A DNA stretch of 54,968 bases from Verrucomicrobia bacterium UBA1263 (GTDB taxonomy: Bacteria > Verrucomicrobiota > Verrucomicrobiia > Limisphaerales > UBA1412): contig DBVN01000028.1 of NCBI GenBank assembly GCA_002308515.1, positions 16,177-71,144 on the forward strand, given 5' to 3'. The translations under genes and the position numbers were made by a program. Below are positions 8,650 to 17,307 of the stretch, one piece after another (position 1 is the stretch's first letter; each line of letters begins with the position of its first letter). Under the pieces are notes generated by a model. The model did not search any database, had not been told where the DNA came from, and saw only the letters and a program-made list of their open reading frames with translations.

Positions 8650-10158
8650 TTATAAGTTATCCACAACGGATTCCACCTGACCATCTTGGAGCATAGTCCT
8701 GATTCGAGTGCCTGGTGTGATCTCTTTCACACCTCGGACGATCTTGCCGTTTTTCACATCCACGGTAATGGTGTATCCCCTTTTGAGACTTGCCTTTGGA
8801 TCCAGCAAATTCAATGATTGCTTCAATAGTTCCAGCTCCGCGCGTTTGTCGTGAAAAGCATGACTCCATTGATTCTCTAATCGGAGACGCAGCATTTGCA
8901 ATTCTCTTCGGGGCTGCTCTGTTTTCCCGGAAAGTCGGATATTTTTGAAACGCAGTTGGATATCCCGAAATTTATCATAATCTTCCGTCAGCTTTCGTTT
9001 CATTGCCTTGTCCAGGCTTTGACTGATGTCGTCCAGCCTCAACCAAAAATCTTCCAGTTTGCGTTTCGGAGATAAAAGCGAAAGATGTTTTTTTACAGTT
9101 TCGATCCGTTCTCTGCAGGAGTCCAAAGTCCGATCCATCCATAACTGTATCCGTCTCAAGGCTTCATCCAGTTCATCGCGAATATCTTCCAAATTCTGGA
9201 TCAGGAAACGAGCCGCCGCCGTAGGAGTAGCGCAACGGACATCCGCAACAAAGTCACTGATGCAGAAATCTATCTCATGCCCCACCGCGGAAATGACCGG
9301 CAAAGCGGAAGCCGCGATGGCTCTGGCGACGATCTCCTCATTGAAGCACCAGAGATCCTCTATGCTCCCGCCGCCGCGTGTGACCAGGATCACATCCAAT
9401 CCCGGCTGTCCTTTTTTCTGTTGGGCTTGATGATAACGATTCAGCAGATCTATGGCCGCTACGATATCTTCCGCCGCTCCTTCGCCCTGAACTTTGCTGG
9501 GAGCTAAAATGACATCCACCTCCAAACGGCCGGAAGGAGTCCGCAATACCTTTAAAATATCCTGTAACGCCGCTCCTGTTGGAGAAGTAACGATCCCCAC
9601 CCGACGAGGATAAGCCGGAACAGGACGCTTGCGCTCTTCATCAAAGAGACCTTCCGCCTCCAGCTTTTGTTTCAGCTGCTCAAAGGCGATCGCCAGATTT
9701 CCTTGCCCCGCTTCTTCCAGCTCACGCACGATCAACTGATACTGACCTCTGGGCTCATAAACGCTTAGCTCGCCGCGAAGGATGAGTTTTTTCCCGTCCT
9801 CCACCAATGAGCGTTTGACACCTGTCGTTCCTTTGAACAAAACGCACTGGATCTGTGCTCCCGCATCCTTCAATGTGAAATAGCGGTGTCCGGAACTCTG
9901 TACCCTCAGACCGGAAACCTCGCCGGAAACCCAAACCTCTCCAAACTGTTTTTCTAAAAGAAACTTGATCTCTCCGGTCAACTCCTCGACCGTATAGACT
10001 TTGCGATCAAGCTCCAAGGAAGCATCGATCCCTATCGGTTCGCTTGTTTTGTGGGCAGAACCTGTCCTTGTTCCCTTGGCAGGCGGAGGTGTTTCGCTCT
10101 TTCCAAGGAGCATATCACCAAAATCCCATTGAATATATTCTTCCCCCATAGAAATCAA
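8650..10158 (-). CDS. xseA: Exodeoxyribonuclease VII large subunit
   Basis: The 502-residue protein contains the N-terminal OB-fold nucleic-acid-binding domain (about 55-150, with VWVSGEVSGLR and GHRYFTLKD) and the XseA catalytic core (about 170-330, with RVGIVTSPTGAALQDIL, TRGGGSIEDLWCFN and PVISAVGHEIDFCISDFVAD), followed by long charged helices. It degrades single-stranded DNA with the small subunit XseB. About 50 residues precede the usual start of the OB fold; they are polar and of low complexity. No xseB is visible next to it. The gene overlaps ymdB by 4 bases, so the two are coupled. Confidence 0.95.
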   Translation of the reverse strand: MISMGEEYIQWDFGDMLLGKSETPPPAKGTRTGSAHKTSEPIGIDASLELDRKVYTVEELTGEIKFLLEKQFGEVWVSGEVSGLRVQSSGHRYFTLKDAGAQIQCVLFKGTTGVKRSLVEDGKKLILRGELSVYEPRGQYQLIVRELEEAGQGNLAIAFEQLKQKLEAEGLFDEERKRPVPAYPRRVGIVTSPTGAALQDILKVLRTPSGRLEVDVILAPSKVQGEGAAEDIVAAIDLLNRYHQAQQKKGQPGLDVILVTRGGGSIEDLWCFNEEIVARAIAASALPVISAVGHEIDFCISDFVADVRCATPTAAARFLIQNLEDIRDELDEALRRIQLWMDRTLDSCRERIETVKKHLSLLSPKRKLEDFWLRLDDISQSLDKAMKRKLTEDYDKFRDIQLRFKNIRLSGKTEQPRRELQMLRLRLENQWSHAFHDKRAELELLKQSLNLLDPKASLKRGYTITVDVKNGKIVRGVKEITPGTRIRTMLQDGQVESVVDNL

Positions 10159-10958
10159 TTCTGGTTTTCGCTATCGTCCCATTTTCGTGAAACCCGTTCG
10201 ATCGAAACTGCCCGTCCCGTTTCATTATCCACTGTCACAATGACTCCGTTCAGGCGGACATCCGTGGAAGCGATCTCAAAACGCTGAGGCATTCCGGTCG
10301 TAAAACCTTTTACAACAGCCTCGATATTCCGGCCGATCACACTTTCATGCGCTCCCGTAAAACCAGCATCACAAAGAAAAGCCGTTCCTCCGGGGAAGAT
10401 CTCTTCATCCGCGGTCTGCACATGGGTATGTGTCCCGATCACCGCGGAAACTTTTCCATCCAGGAACCGACCCATCGCAATTTTTTCGCTGGTTGCTTCC
10501 GCGTGGAAATCCAGAAAGATGACAGGCGTTTGCTTGCGCAGTTCTCCCACAATGGAAAGCACCACCTGAAACGGATCGTCCACAGGCTTCATAAACGTCC
10601 TTCCCATCAGATTGATCACACCTATCGGCGGACAGACACCTCTTACCTCGAAGATATTCCAGCCCGATCCGGGTGTCCCGGCTGGATAATTCGCCGGACG
10701 CAGCAGACGAGGCTCTTTTTCCAGTAATCCCGCCGTTTCCTTCTGATCCCAAACATGATCGCCCAATGTGATCACCTGAGCGCCATACTTAAACAGTTCG
10801 GCCGCCGTCATCGCAGTGATCCCAGAACCCCCGGCTGAATTTTCTCCGTTCACAATAACAAACTCGATATCATGCTCTTTCACCAAAGAAGGCACAATAT
10901 CTCTCACCGCGTTTCGTCCCGGTCTTCCAACGACATCACCAACAAACAGTATCCGCAT
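10155..10958 (-). CDS. YmdB-type metallophosphoesterase (2',3'-cyclic nucleotide phosphodiesterase family)
   Basis: The 267-residue protein begins with MRILFVGDVVGRPGR and has NGENSAGG, LGDHVWDQKE, DFHAEATSEK and GTHTHVQTAD: these are the di-iron ligand blocks of the YmdB/TIGR00282 family. Characterised members hydrolyse 2',3'-cyclic AMP and affect RNA turnover and biofilm or sporulation decisions. It is the first gene of the minus-strand run that continues with xseA. Its upstream region, 10959-11084, is shared with the divergent symporter gene. Family assignment is strong; the physiological role here is unknown. Confidence 0.93.
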   Translation of the reverse strand: MRILFVGDVVGRPGRNAVRDIVPSLVKEHDIEFVIVNGENSAGGSGITAMTAAELFKYGAQVITLGDHVWDQKETAGLLEKEPRLLRPANYPAGTPGSGWNIFEVRGVCPPIGVINLMGRTFMKPVDDPFQVVLSIVGELRKQTPVIFLDFHAEATSEKIAMGRFLDGKVSAVIGTHTHVQTADEEIFPGGTAFLCDAGFTGAHESVIGRNIEAVVKGFTTGMPQRFEIASTDVRLNGVIVTVDNETGRAVSIERVSRKWDDSENQN

Positions 10959-11044
10959 ACTACGTCACCCAGATATTACCTCACAATCTGTCTGCGAAAA
11001 AGGTAAATATCTGGCCGAAATCGATAAAACAGTATCCCTTTTTC

Positions 11045-11073
11045 TTGACCTTCACGAACAGAGGCTTTTTACT
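11045..11073 (+). promoter_or_regulatory. Sigma70-type promoter of the symporter gene
   Basis: TTGACC (11045-11050) and TTTACT (11068-11073) are separated by exactly 17 bases. The ATG at 11085 is only 11 bases beyond the -10 hexamer, so the transcript should be leaderless or nearly so. Confidence 0.6.
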
Positions 11074-11084
11074 TTTCTTGCTTT

Positions 11085-12434
11085 ATGAGTGATCGAGGTC
11101 ATTGGTCTGGAAGTTACGGTTTTACGCTCGCAGCTATCGGTTCCGCTGTCGGTTTGGGAAATCTATGGCGTTTTCCCTATTTGGCCGGCATGAACGGCGG
11201 CGGCGCGTTCGTTCTTCTTTATTTGTTCTTATCCATCATCTTAGGTGTCAGTTTGCTGATCGCGGAACAGGCTTTAGGCCGACACTTTGCGACAAGTCCT
11301 TACGGGGCATTTCGTTCCATCCATCCCAAGTTCGGCTTTACCGGGACTATCGCTATTCTGGCCAACGTCCTTATTTTTTCCTTCTACGGCATGATTGGCG
11401 GCTGGGTCATTTTTTATCTGGTCACTTCTATCTTCTGCCCATCCATCCAAACGCCCGAAGGCTTCGCACAATTCTCAGGCGGGATCGCTCTGCCCATTAT
11501 CGCACAGCTAATTTTTATGTTCCTGACCGCTCTGCTGGTCTGGTTCGGCATATCCAAAGGCATTGAAAAAGGAAACCGCGTGATGATGCCGCTTCTTTTT
11601 ATCATCTTGATATTGATGTGCATACGATCTCTGACACTGCCAGGCGCGTGGGAAGGCGCTATCTTCCTGTTCAAACCGGACTTCTCGAAAATCTCCGCCG
11701 CGACGGTCGTGGCCGCCACGGGACAAGTCTTTTTCTCCATGAGTGTCGGTTTCGGCATCATGCTGACGTATGCCAGTTATCTCAAGAAGGATACAAATAT
11801 CGTCAAGACCAGCTGGGCCGTCGCCTTGAGCAACTGCCTGGTCGCGGTACTGGCCGGACTGGCCATTCTGCCGGCGGTATTCGCTTTCCACATGGAACCG
11901 GCACAGGGGCCGGGACTTATGTTCGTGGTTATTCCGGAAGTATTCCGCATGATGACGGGCGGTTACTGGTTTGGCATCCTGTTTTTTGTCCTTGTTTTCT
12001 TTGCCGCTCTGAGTTCCTCCATTTCGATTCTGGAAGTTCCCGTCACCTATCTGGTGGATGAGCATAAGATCTCACGCAAGAAGGCTGTCGTGATCGCCAG
12101 CTGTATCTGCACGGCTCTGGGCATCCTCTGCACTCTGTCCATGGGCAGCACTTTGGGATGGTTCAAGGTCGGAGGTCTGGGGATCTTTGACCTGATGGAC
12201 TTCATCAGCAACAACATGCTGCTGCCGGTCGGAGGCGTGCTGCTGTGTATCCTGATCGCATACGTCTGGGGAATGAAAGGTGTTTTGGCTGAAGTCACAC
12301 AGGACGGTCAAATACCTTTTCACGGTCAAAAATGCTGGTGCTTCATCATCCGTTATCTGGCACCACTGGCTATCATCTGCATCCTGCTAAGTGGAACAGG
12401 GATATTAGAGATCATCAGTGCTTTTGCGGAATAG
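11085..12434 (+). CDS. Sodium-dependent transporter, SNF (neurotransmitter:sodium symporter) family
   Basis: The 449-residue protein has the SNF start signature: GSAVGLGNLWRFPYLAG at about residues 19-35, followed by NGGGAFVLLY. Eleven or more hydrophobic helices follow, as in the LeuT-type bacterial members. Such proteins import amino acids or related compounds with sodium. A promoter is visible at 11045-11073 and there is no ribosome binding site before the ATG. The 3' end is followed after 67 bases by the DUF1080 gene in the same direction. The substrate cannot be told from the sequence. Confidence 0.93.
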   Translation: MSDRGHWSGSYGFTLAAIGSAVGLGNLWRFPYLAGMNGGGAFVLLYLFLSIILGVSLLIAEQALGRHFATSPYGAFRSIHPKFGFTGTIAILANVLIFSFYGMIGGWVIFYLVTSIFCPSIQTPEGFAQFSGGIALPIIAQLIFMFLTALLVWFGISKGIEKGNRVMMPLLFIILILMCIRSLTLPGAWEGAIFLFKPDFSKISAATVVAATGQVFFSMSVGFGIMLTYASYLKKDTNIVKTSWAVALSNCLVAVLAGLAILPAVFAFHMEPAQGPGLMFVVIPEVFRMMTGGYWFGILFFVLVFFAALSSSISILEVPVTYLVDEHKISRKKAVVIASCICTALGILCTLSMGSTLGWFKVGGLGIFDLMDFISNNMLLPVGGVLLCILIAYVWGMKGVLAEVTQDGQIPFHGQKCWCFIIRYLAPLAIICILLSGTGILEIISAFAE

Positions 12435-12501
12435 CCCCGCATCCATGCATTTCGCAAAAAGAATTGATATCCGGGCGGTTTCAGCGGATAATCCCTTCTG
12501 T

Positions 12502-13542
12502 ATGAAGCAAACATTCGCTTTAACTTTGGGAGCAGTCCTGCTGACACTTGGTTCACAGGCATCCGCTCAGAACGCCGCGGATCCTTTCTATGGAGACTGG
12601 GAAGGAACGGTCAAATACAATGGACAAAACCAACAAGTGGCTGTCTGCATGATCCCCTTGGGCAACAACCGCTATGAAGCCCGGTTCTTTAAAGAATTCG
12701 GCAAACAGGATGATCCCCTCTTTTTCATCACAGGCGAGATCAAAGACGGCTCCGCTAAATTCATTGATCATGGCGCTTTCAGCTTTGATAAGGTAAAGTA
12801 TGACACTCAAGACGGGATCGTACTGGATTCGACCCTCTGGACCGGTGAAGTCAAAAACAACACCCTGAAAGGCAAGCTGGGAGGCAAGGACAAGGGCACC
12901 TTCGATCTGAAGAAAACACTGAGGACTTCCCCGACCATGGGCAAAGCGGCACCCAAAAACGCGAGGATCCTTTTAGATGGAACCGAAGCCTCCAAAGAAA
13001 ACTTTTTGGATAACGGTACTAAGAATTCCATTCGCTGGGAATTAAAGGATAACGGAGCCCTGGAAGTCAACGGCGGCGACATTATTCCCAAGAAAGGTTT
13101 CAACGACTGTGTGATGCACATCGAATTCCGCTCTCCTTATTATCCGGATCGTTTCGGTCAGGCACGCGGCAACAGCGGCGTTTATGTCAACGGTGCCTAC
13201 GAGATCCAGGTGCTGGACAGCTATGGATTGCCCGGTCTGGACAATGACTGTGCCGGCATCTATCAGATCCAGCGTCCCGCGGTCAACGTCTGTTTTCCGC
13301 CTGACTATTGGCAGACTTACGATATCGACTTCACTATGCCTCGCTTTGACGCGGACGGCAAGAAAACCGCCAACGCCCGTCTGACACTGCTGCACAACGG
13401 GGTCAAAGTCTATGACAATCTGGAGCTGCCGCACGCGACTCCGGGAGCCATCAATCCGGGTGAACGGGATCAGGTCGGACTCCTTCTGCAGGATCATGGG
13501 GATAAAGTCCAGTATCGCAATATCTGGGTTCTGGAGAAATAA
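12502..13542 (+). CDS. Secreted DUF1080 protein (3-keto-disaccharide hydrolase-like)
   Basis: The chosen ATG at 12502 gives 346 residues starting with a signal peptide (MKQTFALTLGAVLLTLGSQASA). An earlier ATG at 12418 overlaps the symporter and would place 28 unrelated residues ahead of it. The C-terminal half (about 155-346) is the DUF1080 lectin-like fold, with the family's FNDCVMHIEFRSP, NSGVYVNGAYEIQVLDSYG and CAGIYQ blocks. Characterised members hydrolyse 3-keto-glycosides; others may only bind glycans. The N-terminal part (about 24-145) is a separate beta-rich module. The protein should act in the periplasm or outside the cell. A bidirectional terminator follows at 13562. Confidence 0.88.
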   Translation: MKQTFALTLGAVLLTLGSQASAQNAADPFYGDWEGTVKYNGQNQQVAVCMIPLGNNRYEARFFKEFGKQDDPLFFITGEIKDGSAKFIDHGAFSFDKVKYDTQDGIVLDSTLWTGEVKNNTLKGKLGGKDKGTFDLKKTLRTSPTMGKAAPKNARILLDGTEASKENFLDNGTKNSIRWELKDNGALEVNGGDIIPKKGFNDCVMHIEFRSPYYPDRFGQARGNSGVYVNGAYEIQVLDSYGLPGLDNDCAGIYQIQRPAVNVCFPPDYWQTYDIDFTMPRFDADGKKTANARLTLLHNGVKVYDNLELPHATPGAINPGERDQVGLLLQDHGDKVQYRNIWVLEK

Positions 13543-13561
13543 GATCTCCACTCCATAAAGC

Positions 13562-13592
13562 AAAAGAGACGGGATGTTTTCTCGTCTCTTTT
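13562..13592. terminator. Bidirectional terminator
   Basis: A 10-base stem, AAAAGAGACG (13562-13571) with CGTCTCTTTT (13583-13592), carries A and T runs at both ends. It separates the DUF1080 gene from the convergent minus-strand cluster. Confidence 0.88.
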
Positions 13593-14037
13593 ATTTCTGA
13601 TCCTCTTCTAAGAAATCTGCCAAGGGCTTCATTTGACGTATTTCTTTTTTATCGATTTGTTTTAATGTACGATCACCATAAATTCCCCAATACTGTTTAT
13701 TCCAGCGGATGCGGATCGCAAAAAAAAGTGCATCAGGAGAAACAGCCTCATTGGTTGAGAGAAAAATCCCTGAAGGTTCTAAAAAAGTTCTTACTCCCGA
13801 TTCAGTGGCCAAAAATTTCACCTTATCTTGAAATACCATTGGTGAGGATTTCTCATAGTAAATATCGTAATACCGATACATCTCGCTTTGTAAAGCTCCT
13901 AACATTTCCTGTCGGCAGTGTCTACATTGCATATAGCTTGCAAAGACCCCCATCCCAAATATAATAGACAGGATGATTCCTACTACGATCAATTCTTCCT
14001 TTGTTCGATGATTCATAACATTTTTATAAAAAGGCAC
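13591..14037 (-). CDS. Hypothetical protein with N-terminal membrane anchor
   Basis: I do not recognise this protein. It has one hydrophobic helix (ELIVVGIILSIIFGMGVFAS, about residues 15-34), then CRHCRQE just after the membrane, and a soluble C-terminal part of about 100 residues with WNKQYWGIYGDRTLKQI. The CxxC-like pair next to the membrane is worth noting. The GTG at 14037 gives 148 residues; the ATG at 14016 would give 141 and is equally plausible, as neither has a Shine-Dalgarno sequence. It is the last gene of an A+T-rich minus-strand group of four. Confidence 0.55.
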   Translation of the reverse strand: MPFYKNVMNHRTKEELIVVGIILSIIFGMGVFASYMQCRHCRQEMLGALQSEMYRYYDIYYEKSSPMVFQDKVKFLATESGVRTFLEPSGIFLSTNEAVSPDALFFAIRIRWNKQYWGIYGDRTLKQIDKKEIRQMKPLADFLEEDQK

Positions 14038-14083
14038 TAATTAAAATCATAAAGCACCATTAGTTTTTATACAAACACTCCGC

Positions 14084-14344
14084 TTATTGGCTCAAACTTA
14101 TTGTCGATAATATCAATCCAACTATCAGTACCATCCACACAATAAAGGTAACACCATACCCATTCAATTTGTCGCGGTATTTCTTTGAAATTATACCTAT
14201 TCCGAAAAGCATATTGTAAAATATTACTGATATGATCAGTGCTCTATTACTATAGGCATTACTGAAACAAAAAGCTATCGTCATTGAAATCAGAACACAA
14301 ATGGCGACCTGAACAGCATATTTATTCTTTAAATCCAATTTCAT
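14084..14344 (-). CDS. Small hypothetical membrane protein
   Basis: The 86-residue product is almost entirely hydrophobic, with three helices (about 10-28, 32-50 and 62-84) separated by a basic loop (SKKYRDKLNG). It has no family I recognise. It starts 17 bases after the previous gene of the cluster, with a weak GAGAAAG upstream. Its A+T-rich composition and small size match its neighbours, so it is probably part of one acquired unit. Confidence 0.5.
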   Translation of the reverse strand: MKLDLKNKYAVQVAICVLISMTIAFCFSNAYSNRALIISVIFYNMLFGIGIISKKYRDKLNGYGVTFIVWMVLIVGLILSTISLSQ

Positions 14345-14360
14345 TCTTTCTCATCAAATA

Positions 14361-14642
14361 TCACATAAACACCTTTTCAAAAGGAATTGAAAGAATTGCG
14401 CCAATAAAACTTATGAGGGTCACAAATAAGATTAATGAATATTTGAATTTGGAAAGGAACCAATCAAAATACCAGCCTGCCATCAAGATTAAATAGCCAA
14501 CGCAAACAAACATTAGTGGCTGCGCAGTAATCAATAAGGAACCCATGAAAAATAATACAAACAGTATATTTATTGAAAAATATAAAGTACATTTTGATTC
14601 TTTTTTATCCATAAAATAAACGCAATCTTTAGTATAACTCAT
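14361..14642 (-). CDS. Small hypothetical membrane protein
   Basis: The 93-residue product has a short polar N terminus, then hydrophobic helices at about 19-40, 42-60 and 70-90, joined by a loop containing WYFDWFLSKFK. Its ATG overlaps the stop codon of the upstream gene (ATGA at 14639-14642), a sign of translational coupling. A second ATG lies at residue 11. No function can be assigned. Confidence 0.5.
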   Translation of the reverse strand: MSYTKDCVYFMDKKESKCTLYFSINILFVLFFMGSLLITAQPLMFVCVGYLILMAGWYFDWFLSKFKYSLILFVTLISFIGAILSIPFEKVFM

Positions 14643-15787
14643 TCATATAAACGATTGAGCATTGAGATAAGCATCTTGCCTTCCGGGGTCAATGTGTAAT
14701 TATCAGAGATTTCATATTTCCCCTCATCCCGAACATAAAGCCGCCCATCCATAGACATACGGCCTCCCGCAAAGGCATATTCATAAATCAAGTAAAGGAG
14801 ATACTTTTTGTAAAACTGTATTTTATGTGAATAGTCTAATAAAATGATATGACATTTTTTTTCATTCTGTTTGGCTTCTGCTAAAATCTCAAAATATGTA
14901 TTCTCATTTGTTTTTAATAATCCCCCTGGATGAGTTGACGGTTTGTATTCTTCTTGGTGAAGCAGCAAAAATTGAAATTCTTTTTCTGTAAGAACCATTT
15001 TCCCAGAAAAAGTATTCCTCTTTAATTTTCTTAGCAAGAGACGTTCGTTCATATCCTCTTTTATTTGTGGAACTCCCCCAGCCAAACATATTTTTGCGGA
15101 TCTTAGATTATAGAGCATACACAATCTTCTGGGATCTCCATTCAGCATATCGTACATCGAATATGCTCCAATACATCCCCCCAAAACAGCAGCACATCCT
15201 GCAATCAGCAGAAAGATGAAAATTTCAATCTTTGTAAAAAGCAATCCCCAAAACATAATAAGGAGAATTCCAACAGCTGCACCACCAGCCACACCACTGA
15301 TGAATATCTTTTCCTTTCTCTCTTGTTTTTGATTAATCGAAAAACATACATCTTTTAGGATACCTCCACTTTGTGCCACTGTATTATAAATTTTAAGGAT
15401 CAGATTAATGGCAAGAAAATTTCCCAATTCTATTTCCATTCCATTCATTGATACCTTACGAAGGTACTCCTTTTTATTCCTTCCACAAGCTCCATTCCAT
15501 AAATAACCTCTTAGGAAATATATAAGAGCTCCACTTACTATAAAAAAGTATACGCGATTATTTGAAAAAAGGTGAAAACATTGGTCTATAGTGCAAACTC
15601 GACCTGGTATTATCTTCCCTTCCAGCCAACAGTTTCCATGGATCTCCATCGTAAGAAATCTTTCTTCATCTTTTGTAAGCTCCATCACACAAAATTCGTC
15701 ATCCATTTTACGAATAGATTTAAAATCCATGTCTTCCGTGTAAATGACTTCATCCGGTAAGAGTCCTCTTATATATCGAATATCCAT
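14639..15787 (-). CDS. Hypothetical three-helix membrane protein with cytoplasmic tail
   Basis: I chose the ATG at 15787, giving 382 residues (MDIRYIRGLLPDEV). The frame is open upstream to 16123, but those 112 residues lie over the end of the prepilin-like gene and look like a shadow. The protein has a soluble N-terminal part, one hydrophobic helix (about residues 75-95) and a pair of helices (about 175-235), then a long cytoplasmic part ending NYTLTPEGKMLISMLNRLY, which resembles the recognition-helix region of winged-helix proteins. It heads a coupled A+T-rich cluster and overlaps the next gene by 4 bases. I do not recognise the family. Confidence 0.6.
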   Translation of the reverse strand: MDIRYIRGLLPDEVIYTEDMDFKSIRKMDDEFCVMELTKDEERFLTMEIHGNCWLEGKIIPGRVCTIDQCFHLFSNNRVYFFIVSGALIYFLRGYLWNGACGRNKKEYLRKVSMNGMEIELGNFLAINLILKIYNTVAQSGGILKDVCFSINQKQERKEKIFISGVAGGAAVGILLIMFWGLLFTKIEIFIFLLIAGCAAVLGGCIGAYSMYDMLNGDPRRLCMLYNLRSAKICLAGGVPQIKEDMNERLLLRKLKRNTFSGKMVLTEKEFQFLLLHQEEYKPSTHPGGLLKTNENTYFEILAEAKQNEKKCHIILLDYSHKIQFYKKYLLYLIYEYAFAGGRMSMDGRLYVRDEGKYEISDNYTLTPEGKMLISMLNRLYE

Positions 15788-15807
15788 GGCAATTTTGTAC
15801 AAAAGAT

Positions 15808-17295
15808 CTACTTTGAATTTGTGGAAACAAGCCAGGGATGGATCTCTTCCCATTCCTTGACACGGATATGATAGTTTGTTCCCAAGTTGGTAGAACTCCC
15901 CTCCAAAGGCAATTGGATCGCCAGACGATCTCCTGTAAAGCGGGTATCCGGATGGAAGGTCACCTTGCCGCCGACCAGCATTCCGGAGTAACTGAGCGCG
16001 TTTGTGAAAATGATTTCGCTGTAAGGCGCATAGATACGCGCGCAAAGCAGAGTATCCGGATTTCCCATGAAAATGAGCTTCTGCTCGGTATTGGTACCGC
16101 CCCATATCGTCAGGCGCTTCCAATTCTTTTCAACCGCGGCAAAGGATTTCGCGCCCAATGTCATATCCGCCGCCGGAAACAGTGTCAATTCCGATTTTTC
16201 TTCCATCGTCACAGGCGGTTCCGTCAGAACATAACCGGCAGGAATACGCAAATTCACCACGGCACCCGTTTTCAAAATGATTGGATAGAGTTCCGCAGCG
16301 GTGATTTTATAATCCCCGGAGGCATCAAACTGGTAAACCATCTGCGGAGCCTCTTTTGTCCCGATATTGACGATAGGCGCGTCTTTGCAATTCGCTTCCG
16401 CGGGACCTGACTTCGGAGGAAACAAAGCCCAATTCAGCCGTGTCAATAAATGATTGGTTTCATATCCCCAAACCGCGTTAGTAAGGAATGCCTCACTTCC
16501 AACTTTAAGGACATCCGCCGGGATCTGAACGAGATTAGTTTGGATCAGATTGGTATCTGTTTCCAACGGAAGCTGCAATCCCTGGGGCAAATAAGAAGAA
16601 GCCAGTGAATAGGTTCCCTGAATAACATTGCTGCCTTTGAAAGAATCTATATTGGGGTATGCGGCGGAAATGACCCGGACACCGTCATTCACATTCGTAT
16701 CAGTCCCCGCGACATTGGTGCCGGCAACAATCACATTTCCTAAAAAATCCAGTTGTCTGGAGGCGATCAGTTCACCCTGCAAAAATCCTTTATGCGCAAA
16801 AGTCTCATACTCCGTTTTTATCCGCAGGAACCGAATCAAAGGATTCGTCCCATTCAATGGATAATATCCGCCCAGAGCATAGATCTCCATCTCCGCGTCA
16901 GAAACAGGATGGAATCCCGTCACATAAAAAGCCCGCCCCTCATCCAGCGGTTCCGGTTCCGCCAGTATCGTCAGCTCACTGTTCGTGGGAAATCCCCAGT
17001 ATTCATAGCGGCCGTCATTCGTGATCCAGCGGCTCTTCAGAGCGTCGGACGAAGGAGCTGTCTCGCGGATAGCTGGGATCGTCTTCTGTGAAATCAGATA
17101 TTGAACAGTCTCATTCGCTCCGGATTCCGCGGCGGTCAATGCCAGCCGCTGCTGCATGGCCGCCATTTCGACACGAGTCTGCCCCGACACCAGAGCGATG
17201 AAGGATAATATCGTCACTGATGTCAGCAGCAAAAGCGCCAGCACGAAAACTAAAACAAAGCTCCTCTGGCGCTGGAATCCGGTTTTGATCCTCAA
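15808..17295 (-). CDS. Prepilin-like (PilX/GspK-type N terminus) surface protein
   Basis: The 495-residue protein starts with basic residues and a long hydrophobic helix (RSFVLVFVLALLLLTSVTIL, about 11-30) that runs into an amphipathic segment (AAMQQRLALTAAESGANE), as in the PilX or GspK minor-pilin group; the glutamate after the helix fits this. There is no exact type IV GFxxxE cleavage site, so processing is uncertain. The rest is beta-rich, with an asparagine- and threonine-rich middle and a C-terminal domain containing SYSGMLVGGKVTF, like the passenger domains found in cell-envelope proteins. No pilus assembly genes are nearby. It lies 12 bases from the Tat-signal TIM-barrel gene upstream, so the pair may be cotranscribed. 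Confidence 0.6.
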   Translation of the reverse strand: MRIKTGFQRQRSFVLVFVLALLLLTSVTILSFIALVSGQTRVEMAAMQQRLALTAAESGANETVQYLISQKTIPAIRETAPSSDALKSRWITNDGRYEYWGFPTNSELTILAEPEPLDEGRAFYVTGFHPVSDAEMEIYALGGYYPLNGTNPLIRFLRIKTEYETFAHKGFLQGELIASRQLDFLGNVIVAGTNVAGTDTNVNDGVRVISAAYPNIDSFKGSNVIQGTYSLASSYLPQGLQLPLETDTNLIQTNLVQIPADVLKVGSEAFLTNAVWGYETNHLLTRLNWALFPPKSGPAEANCKDAPIVNIGTKEAPQMVYQFDASGDYKITAAELYPIILKTGAVVNLRIPAGYVLTEPPVTMEEKSELTLFPAADMTLGAKSFAAVEKNWKRLTIWGGTNTEQKLIFMGNPDTLLCARIYAPYSEIIFTNALSYSGMLVGGKVTFHPDTRFTGDRLAIQLPLEGSSTNLGTNYHIRVKEWEEIHPWLVSTNSK

Positions 17296-17307
17296 CTTAA
17301 TATCTGG

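Noticed and set aside
15788..16123. 112-residue N-terminal extension of the membrane protein at 14639-15787
   Set aside because: It overlaps the 3' part of the prepilin-like gene in another frame and its sequence is not protein-like; the ATG at 15787 gives a better start.
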